A stretch of DNA of 64,000 bases, from assembly GCA_027924585.1 (NCBI GenBank), contig BSBM01000712.1, positions 4,428,501 to 4,492,500 of the forward strand, in the 5' to 3' direction. This DNA comes from Larix kaempferi (Eukaryota > Streptophyta > Pinopsida > Pinales > Pinaceae). The notes beneath the pieces are model-generated. The model did no database searches. It was given only the letters and a program-made list of their open reading frames with translations, and was not told the origin of the DNA. Positions 34,479 to 45,124 of this stretch are shown piece by piece; position 1 is the first letter of the stretch, and the number at the start of each line of letters is the position of its first letter. A program made the position numbers and the translations under genes.

Positions 34479-35427
34479 TGTTACAGGTCAAACCTGCACC
34501 TCTCCATCTATGATCACCTTGAGATGTCGATCACACAAAAGGACAACTTGGATGGAGGAGCATGATGACCTTAGATGAGACCTTGACCTACTACACCTCC
34601 TTACAAACTGGAAAAACCCTAAAAAAATGTCATTTTGAGACATGGGTGCTACTCTATCTTAACAGACTAGCGCCTGTACCCTACTCCAGTGTACAATAGT
34701 AGCACTCAACCCTCATGGGAGCTACTCCTCTTTAATAGAGTAGCATACAACATTTCAAAAATGATGAGCGCTAGTTATAAAACACTATAGTAGCACCCTA
34801 GGCGCTACTCCACTGTGAAATAGTAGCGTACACCTCAAAAGATGATTAAAAAATAATTAATTTCACAAAGAGTATTAGTTGCAGTTGGTTTCCCAACTTC
34901 CCTCACTTCCTCCATAACCATCTCTCGACTTGAATTGCTTCCCTTGTCCTATAAATACAAGGAGGAATGAAGAGAGGGGTTAGACATGAATGTTATTGAG
35001 AGACTCTTAAAGAGAAGCTTGTGTTGAAGGAGGTTATGCTGGAAGATTTCCAAGCCAGAGAAGAGCAGGAGCCCAGGATCAGATTGCAGAAGCATGCTGC
35101 AAAGTTAGGTATACTTTGTATCATCAATTTGCATTTGACAAGAAAAGGTTGAAGCATCTTTCTTGTCCTAGATCAAGTGTTCATTGAGTTATGTACTTGT
35201 TTGGATATTTTTTGGTTAATATTTGATGTCTAAATTGCTTTGTTCATTTCATCATGATATATTATCCAATTTACGCTAAGAAAGGTACTTGTATTGCAGG
35301 TTTATCGAATGGGAGGTTGACTTGAGGATCGAGCGCAAGATTGGATAACAGCTAGGATCAAACTTTGTTCAAAAGGTATGTTCTCAAGATCAATAACCTA
35401 TTTCCATTCATAAACATCTCTGTAACA
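34479..35427 (+). repeat. 3' LTR of the Tat-like element
   Basis: The LTR starts TGTTACAG (34479-34486) and ends with the exact inverse CTGTAACA (35420-35427). The polypurine tract ATTAGGGGGC lies a few bases upstream. A TATA box (CTATAAATACAAGG) lies at about 34950. Length 949 bp. Copies of the GCGCTACT half-site sit in the U3 part at 34650-34830. No second LTR is in the window, so target duplication cannot be tested. Confidence 0.7.
34650..34830. repeat. GCGCTACT half-site cluster in U3
   Basis: Contains GACTAGCGCC, AATAGTAGCAC, GAGCTACTCC, TAGAGTAGCAT, GAGCGCTAG, TATAGTAGCACC, GGCGCTACTCC and AATAGTAGCG in both orientations, matching the cluster at 31865-31985. Confidence 0.65.
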
Positions 35428-35429
35428 CA

Positions 35430-36730
35430 GTTAGTATGCTTACCTGTCATCCCCATTCAGTTGATAACGTATGTTTCCTCGTTATAAGGTAGTTTTTCCC
35501 ACGAACATCTGGGCACTCAGACACCTTGTGTCTATCTACTTGACACTTCTAACAGATTATGGCTAGTCTGTTAGCTCAGTTTCTGTCAGATGGACCACTT
35601 CGACTGTACCCACCTTGACCACAAGTATCATACCATTGCATCGATTCTCTTGTGCTTTCTCCTGTGTCAATGTGGCCTACGTCCGTCGATTTTCTTCGAC
35701 AAATTCCTTTCTATAACCACTACTTTGGCCTTTTGTGGAAACAGTCTTCGCTCCTCGATTAGTCATCTTGCCTTTGGTCGCTGCAGATTTTCTCGACAGT
35801 TTCTCTTCTGCCTTCAAGGCTAACTGGTAGGCTTCGTCGATTGCTCTGAATCTCAACATGCTCAATTCATCATGAATAGCATATTTCAAGTCGTTCATGT
35901 ACCTAGTGACAGCTTATTCTCCTTAATCGGCTTGTCCCGATTGAATCGACAATCGGTAGAAATCTTCCATGTACTCCTTCACGGTCATTCTTTTTGTCGA
36001 AATTTTTGCAACTTCCTGAACATCGAAATCACATAGTCATTTGGCAAGAACTTTCCTTTCAACTTGGCGACCGACCATCCTGTCCCAAGACTTGATTTTC
36101 TCCTTTCCTTTCTTGACTCTGTGAGCCTGTACATTATCCCACCATAACGAGCCATGACCCTTCAACCTCAGACATGCAGTCTTAACTTGCTTAGGATCCT
36201 TAATCTGCTCTATGTCAAAGTACTTCTCCATCTCTCTGAACCAGTTGATCATGTCATCTGGGTCTAAGCTTCCCGAGTAGGTAAGCACGTCTATCTTCGC
36301 CTGACCTCTCATATCTGTCAGAAGTTTGATCATTTTTTCTTTCGGTTCTTCGGCGACTTCTTCTTGAGATTCCACCTCTTCGACTTCCTTGTCGCTGTGG
36401 TCTAATGCCTCAGGAATACAACCACGCCTCTAGCTTTCTTTGATCGCCGCGACTTCATCTGTCAAATTTTGCATCGTTCGGATGCATTCATTGAACTTCT
36501 CACGATCCACTATGACAACTGTTGTACCATGCACTCTTCATCCTCAGACATTAATGCCTCTGTGAGACATTTTCAACCTTTGTTGAAACTCTCATGCGTC
36601 CAATCGCAACCGGACTTCAACAATTCATGTACAACTCTACCTAACCTCAGCTGGAGTTGTCCAATCGCACTTCCAGGCTCAATATCATTGACGTTCTTCA
36701 AAATCCATGGATTCTTTGGCTCTAATACCA
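35430..36730 (-). pseudogene. Ty3/gypsy gag (retrotransposon gag domain and zinc knuckle), minus strand
   Basis: The minus strand from the primer binding site (complement of 36718-36730, TGGTATTAGAGCC) runs into a broken leader/N-terminus (36700-36390). Then comes the frame 36375-36037 with IDVLTYSGSLDPDDMINWF and DPKQVKTACLRLKGHGSLWW, the core of the retrotransposon gag family. 35898-35677 gives MNDLKYAIHDELSMLRFRAI and ALKAEEKLSRK, the gag C-terminal helix. A C-x2-C-x4-H-x4-C zinc knuckle (KCQVDRHKVSEC) lies at about 35525-35565 with a stop inside. Gag is thus nearly complete but frameshifted at about 36030 and elsewhere. Pol should follow to the left, but the Tat-like LTR begins there. Confidence 0.75.
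36718..36730 (-). other. Primer binding site of the minus-strand gypsy element
   Basis: The minus strand reads TGGTATTAGAGCC, six bases after the LTR end at 36736; the same variant PBS is used by copia-3. Confidence 0.75.
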
Positions 36731-36735
36731 ACTAA

Positions 36736-37703
36736 TGCAAGGCACCTTAGACAATAAGGTTCTTGCTTAACAATACACACGACACAACCATAGTGCTTAC
36801 ACAAATAGGGTATAAAATAGGATGCGAGAAGTGGCTTATATTACTTATCAATTCGGTTACAATGCGGAATAACTGAATGCAAATAACTAACTAACTAGTC
36901 AGCCTCAGTCATTACAACTCAGAAGTAACTGTGGTGTGCTCTCTTAATGTGTTGACCTCACCCTCTCCTAGTTCGCTACGGAACTCTGAGCTATGGCTCG
37001 ATCTCAGCTTCCTATTATCAACATGTGTGACTCTTCTCTCTCTCACAACTTCAAAATCTCTCTATCTGCTGCTCCTCCTCTGTCTCCCTAATTGATCCCT
37101 CTTCCCTGGGTCTTCTACCCTACTGCCACTATTCCCAATATCACTACAATCCTCGAGACACACATTCTCCTGTCTGTTGATTCTTCCAAATCTTGCAGAA
37201 TTGCAACTATCAATGCTCTACCATGCTGCACAGCCTCTGCCTGTGAAAACATCTGTCATGTCCTTCAGCTACCTGCAATAACTGTATTAACTTCCTTAGC
37301 AACCCCGAATGGCTACCAGGTATAGTCTCCTTGAATTTTATGTTCTTCCGACCCTGATACAGTATTCGGTCATGTCTCGACCTATCTATCGGCTCAATCC
37401 CATCTCCTACAGTTTACCAAACCTTCCCTCCCTCCATGATTGGCTCTGCCAAACCTGTCGATGTCCCGGTTCGACAACATGTTGATCTGTCCACGACCCT
37501 ATGGTAACTTGTCGTCTCTCAACATTGACATGTCGACTCTCAACTTCTTCACTCCTGTCAACTGCTTCGACAGCTCCTGCTCGAATTATTGACTTCGACT
37601 AGTCAATCTGCTCCATGCATCAGCAGTCGTCGGCATTCCCTCTGGTCATCTCCCTTATGTCCATCAACTTCGACTGATCTGCCTAGGCTCCGATGCTCCT
37701 ACA
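36736..37703 (-). repeat. 5' LTR of the minus-strand Ty3/gypsy element
   Basis: On the minus strand it runs from TGTAGGAGCATCGG (plus 37703) to GTGCCTTGCA (plus 36736), 968 bp. Its outer border coincides exactly with the point where the chromovirus 5' LTR stops matching its 3' LTR, which defines it as an insertion. Only one LTR is present. Confidence 0.65.
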
Positions 37704-39350
37704 TCAATACAGGTTGGCTGCATGAGGAGCAATATGATGAAGACAAAATCCATATATTAACTGAGGGTTGTGAGGGAGTAAGATTGACTTATGTACCTTG
37801 TTCCCTAAATCCTTGTTTTATAAACCTTTTGATATATAAAAAACCCAAAACCCATACTCCTAGCCATATTCTTAATGGGGAATTAATTAATAATTAAATA
37901 TTATGAATTATTGGTTAATATTGGATTAAGTGGCTAATCGTGTTTCTTAGAGAGGGGAAATAACATGTGCCTTTGGGACAGCTAGGTGGGATCCCAAAGG
38001 TGGACATGGGCTTACTTCGGGAAAGAGTGCGGACACACTAGGGTCGGTATGGAGAATGCACATAGGAAATGCATGCAGAGAAGGCACATAGAGGGATGTG
38101 AGTCCGCAAAGACAGTGAAGGGGAAAAAGGTTGCTACTTGTGAAATTACGGGGTGTAGGGAAATCCGAGGAAGGGAAGCTCAAACATGGACAGTGAAGAG
38201 TATCATTGTGCGTCATTGAGTTCTCTGAGAGTGAAGAAAACTTGGAGAGATTCTTGTGATGAACCTGAACCCAAATTGCAGAGATAACCTAAACATTACT
38301 ATGATGAGAAACCCGAACTAGCCATGAATTCCTTGGTTGCATATACCCGTCAATTGGAAATTAAGCATGAGACCCAGAGGGAATCTCGACGCTTGTAGTG
38401 AAGTATATCGATGTGCATTTTGGGAAGGAACTTAGGTGGGTCAATTGCGGAATTGACATCGAATGGGTTGTTATTCTATTGCTTTGTTGAGCCCCTGTGT
38501 ATGTCCATTCTTTCTTTTATTTCCACCTTTGACTCTATGAGTTAGCTAAGGGGGATGGTGAGACACCTCAGGTTAATTTTTGAATCTCATCTCGGAGCTG
38601 AACTTGGGAGCAAAAATAGTACAGGATGGACAAGTTCTAAGGTTGGGTGGAGTGTGGCTGACATGCAATCAATTGCCACATTCTTGTGAATTTTAGATAA
38701 GTGTATCTTTGTCTGAATTATAATGTTCACCAGTATGCTTGATAGGTTCAATCTGTGGAATGAATGTGTAATTAAATGAAATCCATGAACAAGCTATGTT
38801 TAAGCCTGTATAGAATGATGTGCTATGAATGACCTATTTTCCATTGCATAAGCTATTTGCACCATGAATTTTTATATGTGAATGATGAATCAATAAACTT
38901 CATTTGTGTGAGACTTCTTTGCTTAAGCTATCACAACCTCATTGATGGATGGATGGCTCCTGTATGTTCTTAGAACGATAGGCATAAACCTGGTTATGAA
39001 GTTTGAATGCCTAATTTTGAGTCTTTTGTATGAATAACACTGAGTTGTGTTGTTTACGTTTGCAAGCTTTGATGTGTCTACCTTGCTCTGTGTCATTCGT
39101 ATGTTTGCTTATAAATTATCCTTCATCCTACTAAGGTATGGTAGTCTACACCAAGAATTAGGATAAGCTAGAATCGAACTCTGATATGTCTACAAGCACA
39201 GGTGGCATGCTTCTTGCTACCGGTGCATTAATATATGTTTATGGACCAACTAATATAGATATGAAGCTATTAATTATATGCTTAATGGAAATTTTTAATT
39301 GCATGGTTTTACACTGTAAATATGTGTACGTGTAACGTGGGTACGTTACA
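37704..39350 (+). repeat. 5' LTR (5'-truncated) of the chromovirus
   Basis: From TTGGCTGCATGAGGAGCAATATG (about 37713) it matches 53071 onwards in the 3' LTR for about 290 bp. It goes on to GGGTACGTTACA at 39350, next to the primer binding site. The 3' LTR shows that about 95 bp at the start are lost. Confidence 0.8.
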
Positions 39351-39352
39351 AA

Positions 39353-39366
39353 TTGGTATCAAAGTG
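39353..39366 (+). other. Primer binding site of the chromovirus
   Basis: TTGGTATCAAAGTG, an initiator-tRNA-Met type site with an A in place of the usual G (TATCAGAG). Confidence 0.75.
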
Positions 39367-39560
39367 TCGGTTGCAGCTCTCGGGCCTCTAGAAATTGAAA
39401 TTGTTTCCTTAAAAGAGATAAATACATGTATTAGAATATATGTTGTAATCAATTTTTAGACTAATAATAATTGTTGGTTCAGATTGTTAGAATTATACGT
39501 GAATATTCACTCATTTGAATTGCATATTGTCAATAAAGATAGGAAATCAGAACTAAAGAG

Positions 39561-40891
39561 ATGGCAGAGGATCCTGTATTTTCTAATTTTGTTGAAGAAG
39601 TTGGTGAAGAAGAACAAGGTAATGAATCGAATGGTCACCAAATTTGGTCAGGGACCCTGGATGTTGTGCAAACCTTGAGGAATTTGCAATTTGGAAACAA
39701 TGTAATTTTGCAAAATTTGGAACAACGGAACCAAATTAATCAACAATTACTACATAATTTGGCCGAGCTTCAAAATGAATTGCATCAAGTGACTCCTAAT
39801 GAGGAAAATGGTGAAGAGTCCATCAGCAGAGACATCCCTGACAGGTATCACTATTCTCCAAAAATAGATGACAACAGAATGAAATTACATTTTCATTGTA
39901 AGACCAATAAAAGTTCTCATTTAAATAAGAATAATGAGCAAGATAACTACCCTAGAAAGCGGCAAAAGAGAAAGCATGATGTAATGCTAGAACGCGAACT
40001 CAGAAAAGTAAAACCTCCAACCTTTGATGGAGAGAAGTATGGTGACGCTGAAGAGATATGGATTATGGAAATGAACAAGTATTTGCATTTACATGACTAC
40101 TCAAAAAACCAAGAAGCATGGATTGCAATATATAATTTGCAAGGAATGGATTATCAATAATGGAAGCATCTCAAACAAGTGGAAGAATTGGATGAGAGGC
40201 AGATTTCTTGGAGGAGATTCCAAAGACTCTTTGAGAAGAATATCTATCACAGTAGTATTATGACAAAGAGATACAAGAATTCTTTGAGCATAAATTGGGA
40301 AATATGTCCATGGAGGACTATGAAAATAAAATCTTGGAGTTGTTGGGATATGCGGAGTTTATCAAGGATGGAAACGTGAAGATATAGCATTTCATCAGTG
40401 GCTTGCCTATGTATTATAAGGATAGATTGACTTATGATGAACCTCTCACCTTGAAGGATTGCTTTCGAAAAGCTAGATGTTTGTATGAGAAAGACAAGAA
40501 TAGGCTGGAAGTGAAGAAGGTTTGGAAAAGTAAGCTGGAGATGAAGGAAGATCAGAGAAGAAATGGGTTTAAGCCTCTGGATACAAAGACTGAAACCTAC
40601 TCTTCTTTTAAACCACTGATATCGAAAGAAGAATCCATGATGTTTAATTCTTCAGGACAAAAGAAATCAACCCAAGGTAAATATTGGGGATGTGGTGGTG
40701 ACCATTTCTTAAGCAAATGTCCTAAAAGGAGAAATAAGGGAACTGGTGTATATAATATGCAAGAATATTCTACTATTGGCGATGTTGCTAGAAGTGTTCC
40801 TCGCATCTATGCAACATTGGATAATTGCCAAGCTGATCATCAATCTTCTATGATTGAGAATGAAGGTAAACTAAATGATGTGCCTATTTAA
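39561..40891 (+). pseudogene. Chromovirus gag
   Basis: The frame starts MAEDPVFSNFVEEVGEEE. It has a coiled-coil-like Gln/Asn/Leu stretch (LRNLQFGNNVILQNLEQRNQ) and then VKPPTFDGEKYGDAEEIW, the start of the gag domain. A TAA at 40158-40160 interrupts it, and a frameshift near 40235 is followed by YYDKEIQEFFEHKLGNMSME, a TAG near 40385, then HFISGLPMYYKDRL and a zinc-knuckle-like YWGCGGDHFLSKCP (40683-40725), whose first cysteine is replaced by Trp-Gly. It ends at TAA 40889-40891. Confidence 0.8.
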
Positions 40892-41227
40892 ATTTTAATT
40901 GATTCCAGAGCTTCTTATAGCTATATTAGTACTAACTTGGTTGAAAGGTGTAAATTGATGACTCATAAGTTGTATAAGTCTAGAATGGTTCGATTGGAAA
41001 CTAGTATGAAGAGGAAGATCACAGCGATGGTTAGAATTTGTTATTTTGAAATGAATGGAAACCAAACCTATATAGATTTGGACATCCTTCCTCTTGGATC
41101 ATATGATTTGTTGATCGGTATGGACTGGCTTGAGAAACACTTTGCTATGTATGACTGCCACAATAAAGTTATTACATATCTGAATGATGAGGGAAACCTC
41201 AATGTACAGATAAGAGGCATTCACTGA
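40892..41227 (+). pseudogene. Chromovirus aspartic protease
   Basis: Directly after the gag stop and in the same frame: ILIDSRASYSYI, the protease active site, with Arg in place of Gly in Asp-Ser-Gly, so it is inactive. It is followed by LDILPLGSYDLLIGMDWLEK, the conserved second half of gypsy proteases, ending at 41227. Confidence 0.8.
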
Positions 41228-42121
41228 CCTATATCCTTAAGACAGATTCTAGTCTTGCAAATGAAGAACTGCATTAGAAAAAGGTGCCAGTTGTATGCTT
41301 TTCAGGTAGAAAAGTTGGTAAATGAAAAATAATCATGTTTGGATGAATATCCAGTGTTGAAAGAATTTGCTTATGTATTTTAGGAAGTTCCTTGGTTACC
41401 ACCAAAGAGGGATATCAATTTCACAATCGATTTGGTGCCTCGAATTGTGCCAGCTTCAAAAGCACCATATAGAATGGGTACTTTGCAGTTAAAAGAATTG
41501 CAAATGCAACTTGAGGAGTTACTAAAGAAAGAGTATATACGGCCTAGTATATCACCTTGGGGTTCTCTTGTTATCTTTGTAAGAAAGAAGGATGGCACAC
41601 TTAGACTATGTGTGGATTACAAAAAATTAAACATGGCCACAATTAAGAACATGTATCCTCTACCTAGAATTGATGATATTTTTTATAAGTTAAGAGGTGC
41701 AAGAATATTTTCTAAGATAGATTTGAGATATGGATATCACCAGATATGTATTAAGGATGAAGACATCTGTAAAACAGCATTCAGAACTAGATATGGGTAT
41801 TATGAATTTACAGTGCTTCCTTTTGGTTTAACAAATTCCCCTGCTACATTCATGTGTTTAATGAATGGTATATTCACAGTTTTTTTGGATAAGTTCATAA
41901 TCATATTTTTCGATGATATACTTGTATATTCCAAAACCGATGAAGAGCATGAAGAACATCTTAGGATTACCATGCAAATATTAAGAGGAAATCAACTGTA
42001 TGCCAAGCTTAGCAAATGCATGTTCTACCAGCGACAATTGTTATACTTGGGCCATATCATCTCTGAGGAAGGTGTGGCTAAGGACCGAGCTAAAGTTAAG
42101 GCTATTTTGGAATGGCCTACT
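41228..42121 (+). pseudogene. Chromovirus reverse transcriptase, first part
   Basis: After a stop-rich connection (41228-41380), [18 protein letters not shown] and [20 protein letters not shown] lead into the [64 protein letters not shown] and [10 protein letters not shown] (the YxDD box, here F-F-D-D). It ends at [12 protein letters not shown], where the solo LTR enters. Confidence 0.9.
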
Positions 42122-43658
42122 TGTCATGTCCCCTTCCATCAACCTAGTGCAAGGGAGGAAACATGACCAAACATACCGGGATTATTTGACAATCTCAACC
42201 CCATACATTACTAAGTAATTCATGGATAAATAAAAACTTATGTATACATATTCATACTCAACAAACACAACGGAATTAAACACTATATATACACATAGTT
42301 TCATCTTGCATTCAACATATAAACAATAGTCATTAATTAAAACATTACAGAGCTCAAAATTAACATAACTCAACCACAAAGAATATTTATCTTGAAATGA
42401 AATTGTCCAACAACTGGCTATGTGAGAGAAACATTCCACCCAACCATAGATCTTTGTATAGCCTATATTCTTTTAGCTGAGAGATCACCCCCGAGCTAGG
42501 TTGTGTATCCACTAAGGAGGAACTAAATAGACTCACTCACAGCCATGGTCTCACTCAAACAGTCATGCTAAGCCAACACCTAGCTAGGTTTATCAAGCAT
42601 GCAATAAGAAAGGGAGGAGGATGCTAAGCTAGTGATCTCAACCATAGAGCTGCAGGCATCTCAAATGAATTCAACAGTCATGGCACCCACAATACCTACC
42701 TCACCCAACACAAGGAAGATCCCCTTCTTTGTTGCACAGTCCCTCAGGCGTCCCTTCCCTCCAGTGCTATTCAGGGTTGTCATAGAAAGGTTTAGCTGCT
42801 AATTCCTTGAGATTCCAGCCTTCACTAGGTTTATCAAGCAAACCCAACCTCTGTTCAATCATTCACACTTGGATTTCTCACAATTCTATCATCAAATAAC
42901 TCAATCCCATCACTGGATTTCTCGGCTATTAAAACTGGGCTTTCCAATGGATTTTGGGGTATCAAATACTCTCAATTTTTTCCCAATGTTCATGTCTATG
43001 GATCCCCCATTGGATTTCACTGTCAATACCAAATTCTAGGCATTTATGGCACTTCAAAACGTGGGTTCTTGCAAAATTGCGATTTCTAGTTTTTCCCACT
43101 GTTGGGCATGAGTAATCGATGAAAACTGATGCTGGGATGTTCCCCAATGGAATGGGAATGAGGAAGAACCAATTCCCATGAGGTAGAGTGACTTGTGGTA
43201 CAGGAGAAGAAAATCCCATACCTGCCATACAAATTTCTGGGCTTCCCATGCTCCATTGAAGCCATGGACTGATTCCTCAACAACCTTCTTACAACTGAAT
43301 TAAATCTCAGCAAGGAAAGTCAAATGGGTTCTCAAGATGACATTTGGCAGCATATGGTTCAATTCCACAACCCCCTCACCACTCCCTATTGGAATACACA
43401 TGGCCCCTTCTCATTAGTTGCTTCCATAGCCAGTTTTGGGATTTTATTGCAATATTAAATATTTACATAATTTACAATATTCCATGGCTTAATAACACAT
43501 GGATGGGAAAATATCAAATACTTGTCTTTCTAAATAAAATCTCACCATACACTAGCGGGGCCTTGGCCTTGAGCTCCATGCAAGGCACACATACATCGCA
43601 TGTACACAATATTTACATTAAAGCCAATATAACATAAGGGTCAAAATGGGGTATTACA
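42122..43658 (+). mobile_element. Solo LTR (1,537 bp) inside the chromovirus RT
   Basis: It starts TGTCATGTCCCC and ends GGGGTATTACA, TG...CA borders with weakly inverse ends. It is flanked by CTACT (42117-42121) and CTATT (43659-43663), a 5-bp target duplication with one change. Removing it joins EWPT to the PHNVFEVRSFM that continues the RT thumb. No PBS, polypurine tract or coding domain is inside, as expected for a solo LTR left by LTR-LTR recombination. Strand cannot be fixed; plus is assumed. Confidence 0.75.
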
Positions 43659-43663
43659 CTATT

Positions 43664-43973
43664 CCTCATAATGTCTTTGAGGTAAGATCATTCATGGTAT
43701 TGGCTGGTTATTACCGAAAGTTTATAAAAAACTTTTCAAGAATAACCAATTCAATTACATCTTTGCAAAAGAAAGGTGTACCTTTCATCTCAAGTCAGAA
43801 ATGTGAAGATAGTTTCAGAAATCTAAAGGAATTGCTTACCTGTGCGCGTGTATTGAATATTTCTGATCTAGATAAAGAATTTCTGGTGTGTACTAATGCA
43901 TCACTCGAAGGATTGGGTGGAGTTCTAATGCAGGAAGGACATGTGATTTTCTATGAGTCACGAAAATTAAAAG
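43664..43973 (+). pseudogene. Chromovirus RT end and RNase H, part 1
   Basis: Frame HNVFEVRSFMVLAGYYRKFI, LNISDLDKEFLVCTNASLEG and LGGVLMQEGHVIFYESRKLK. The first RNase H Asp (usually TDAS) is Asn. Copia-2 inserts right after the ESRKLK codons. Confidence 0.88.
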
Positions 43974-44550
43974 TGTTGATGTATATGTAACTTTGGAATG
44001 TATTTCACCCATATATTTCATCTATGTATATTGTACTCCTATAGAGATGTTATTATTCCACTATACGGAAGTGTCGTCATTTGTACTGACAAGTGTTGCA
44101 AGTGTCGTAACTTGTCGATGGGTTATTAGACCACCATGTGTGGGGTCAGCCTTGATTAAGCTAATATTGGGTTATTTTACTATGCTAGACAAGTCAGCCC
44201 CATAAGGTTATTGGGCAGTCACGACAAGTATAAATAGAGATCTCCCGATCTCTATTTGGATCACTTCACAACTCACTCTTCCTTCACTCGGAAAGTGGGG
44301 AGCATGTGAGGAGGAGGATCAGCTGCTAGGAGGAGTCTATCTCTGTGTACTTTGGTTGTACTATTGATCTATCTATCTATGAGGAAGTTGTGGGGTTTTT
44401 CACCTTAGGGTTTTCCCCACGGAAATGCTGTGTTTCTATTGTCTCTTATGTTTTGCATCTTGTGATGATTGATATGCATTGATATACTGTACATGTTATT
44501 CTCTCAGTAAAGATCCTAGAGTATATTGAATTAATGCTAAAAAATTAACA
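43974..44550 (+). repeat. 5' LTR of copia-2
   Basis: 577 bp. TATAAATAG at about 44229; GGGTTATTAGACCACCA is shared with the copia-1 LTR. Confidence 0.93.
44229..44237 (+). promoter_or_regulatory. TATA box of the copia-2 5' LTR
   Basis: TATAAATAG in the same context as in copia-1 (GTATAAATAGAG), about 320 bp before the LTR end. Confidence 0.6.
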
Positions 44551-44567
44551 TGGTATCAGAGCTAACC
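44551..44567 (+). other. Primer binding site of copia-2
   Basis: TGGTATCAGAGCTAACC begins directly after the LTR and matches initiator tRNA-Met. Confidence 0.88.
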
Positions 44568-45124
44568 TGAGAAGAAGACATTGTGCAGTGATGGAAACTA
44601 GGGTTTCATGTTTATTGGGTTTCTCTCCATAGATTTTAGAAACGTAATATGATAGATTGATTCTCCTCAGCAAGGTGAATCTATCTGTTCAATTAGAATT
44701 CAATTATGAGCACTTTCCATTTTGGCCCTGAAAATTAGGGTTTCCTAAATAATGGGAATTTCTGAAATCTGAAGACACAGCTGGAAGCTCCTTGGCAAAA
44801 TCGAAGTTTAGAAATTTGGATCAAGATTTTTGGCTGGGTAAATCTCCGGAAAACTCAAACCCTAATTCAGGGTCCTCCTTAGTGAATCCGAAAAGACTAA
44901 AAGGCATTTCTGAAGGGTGAAACTTTGCAGAACTCAAATTGTGAGTATACTAGGATGATCAAGTCATAAAGGTGCATCTTTCTATCCTTTCAGAAAGTTG
45001 AAATTCACATTTTTAATTTTGAGTGTTTCTCTGACAAACCCTAATTTGGGATGAGATCCAATTTTCAGCAAATCAAGTGGTAAGACCTAAATCTTTTCTA
45101 TTTCCATTTGAAGTACTCCTTAAG

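Larger units (their letters stand above)
31000..35427 (+). mobile_element. 3' part of a Tat-like Ty3/gypsy element with antisense frame
   Basis: The right end is a 3' LTR (34479-35427) preceded by a polypurine tract (TTAGGGGGC). Upstream come about 1.2 kb of non-coding sequence, a degenerate 97-bp tandem array, a dyad cluster, and a minus-strand frame resembling plant-mobile-domain proteins. Tat-lineage elements (Ogre/Retand) are known to carry extra genes, including antisense plant-mobile-domain frames, and tandem repeats before the 3' LTR. No pol domain of this element is in the window; the left boundary near 31.0 kb is a guess. Confidence 0.5.

Noticed and set aside
42182-43637. Several open frames inside the 1.5-kb solo LTR
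   Set aside because: No recognisable domain; scattered in all frames as expected for an AT-rich LTR.
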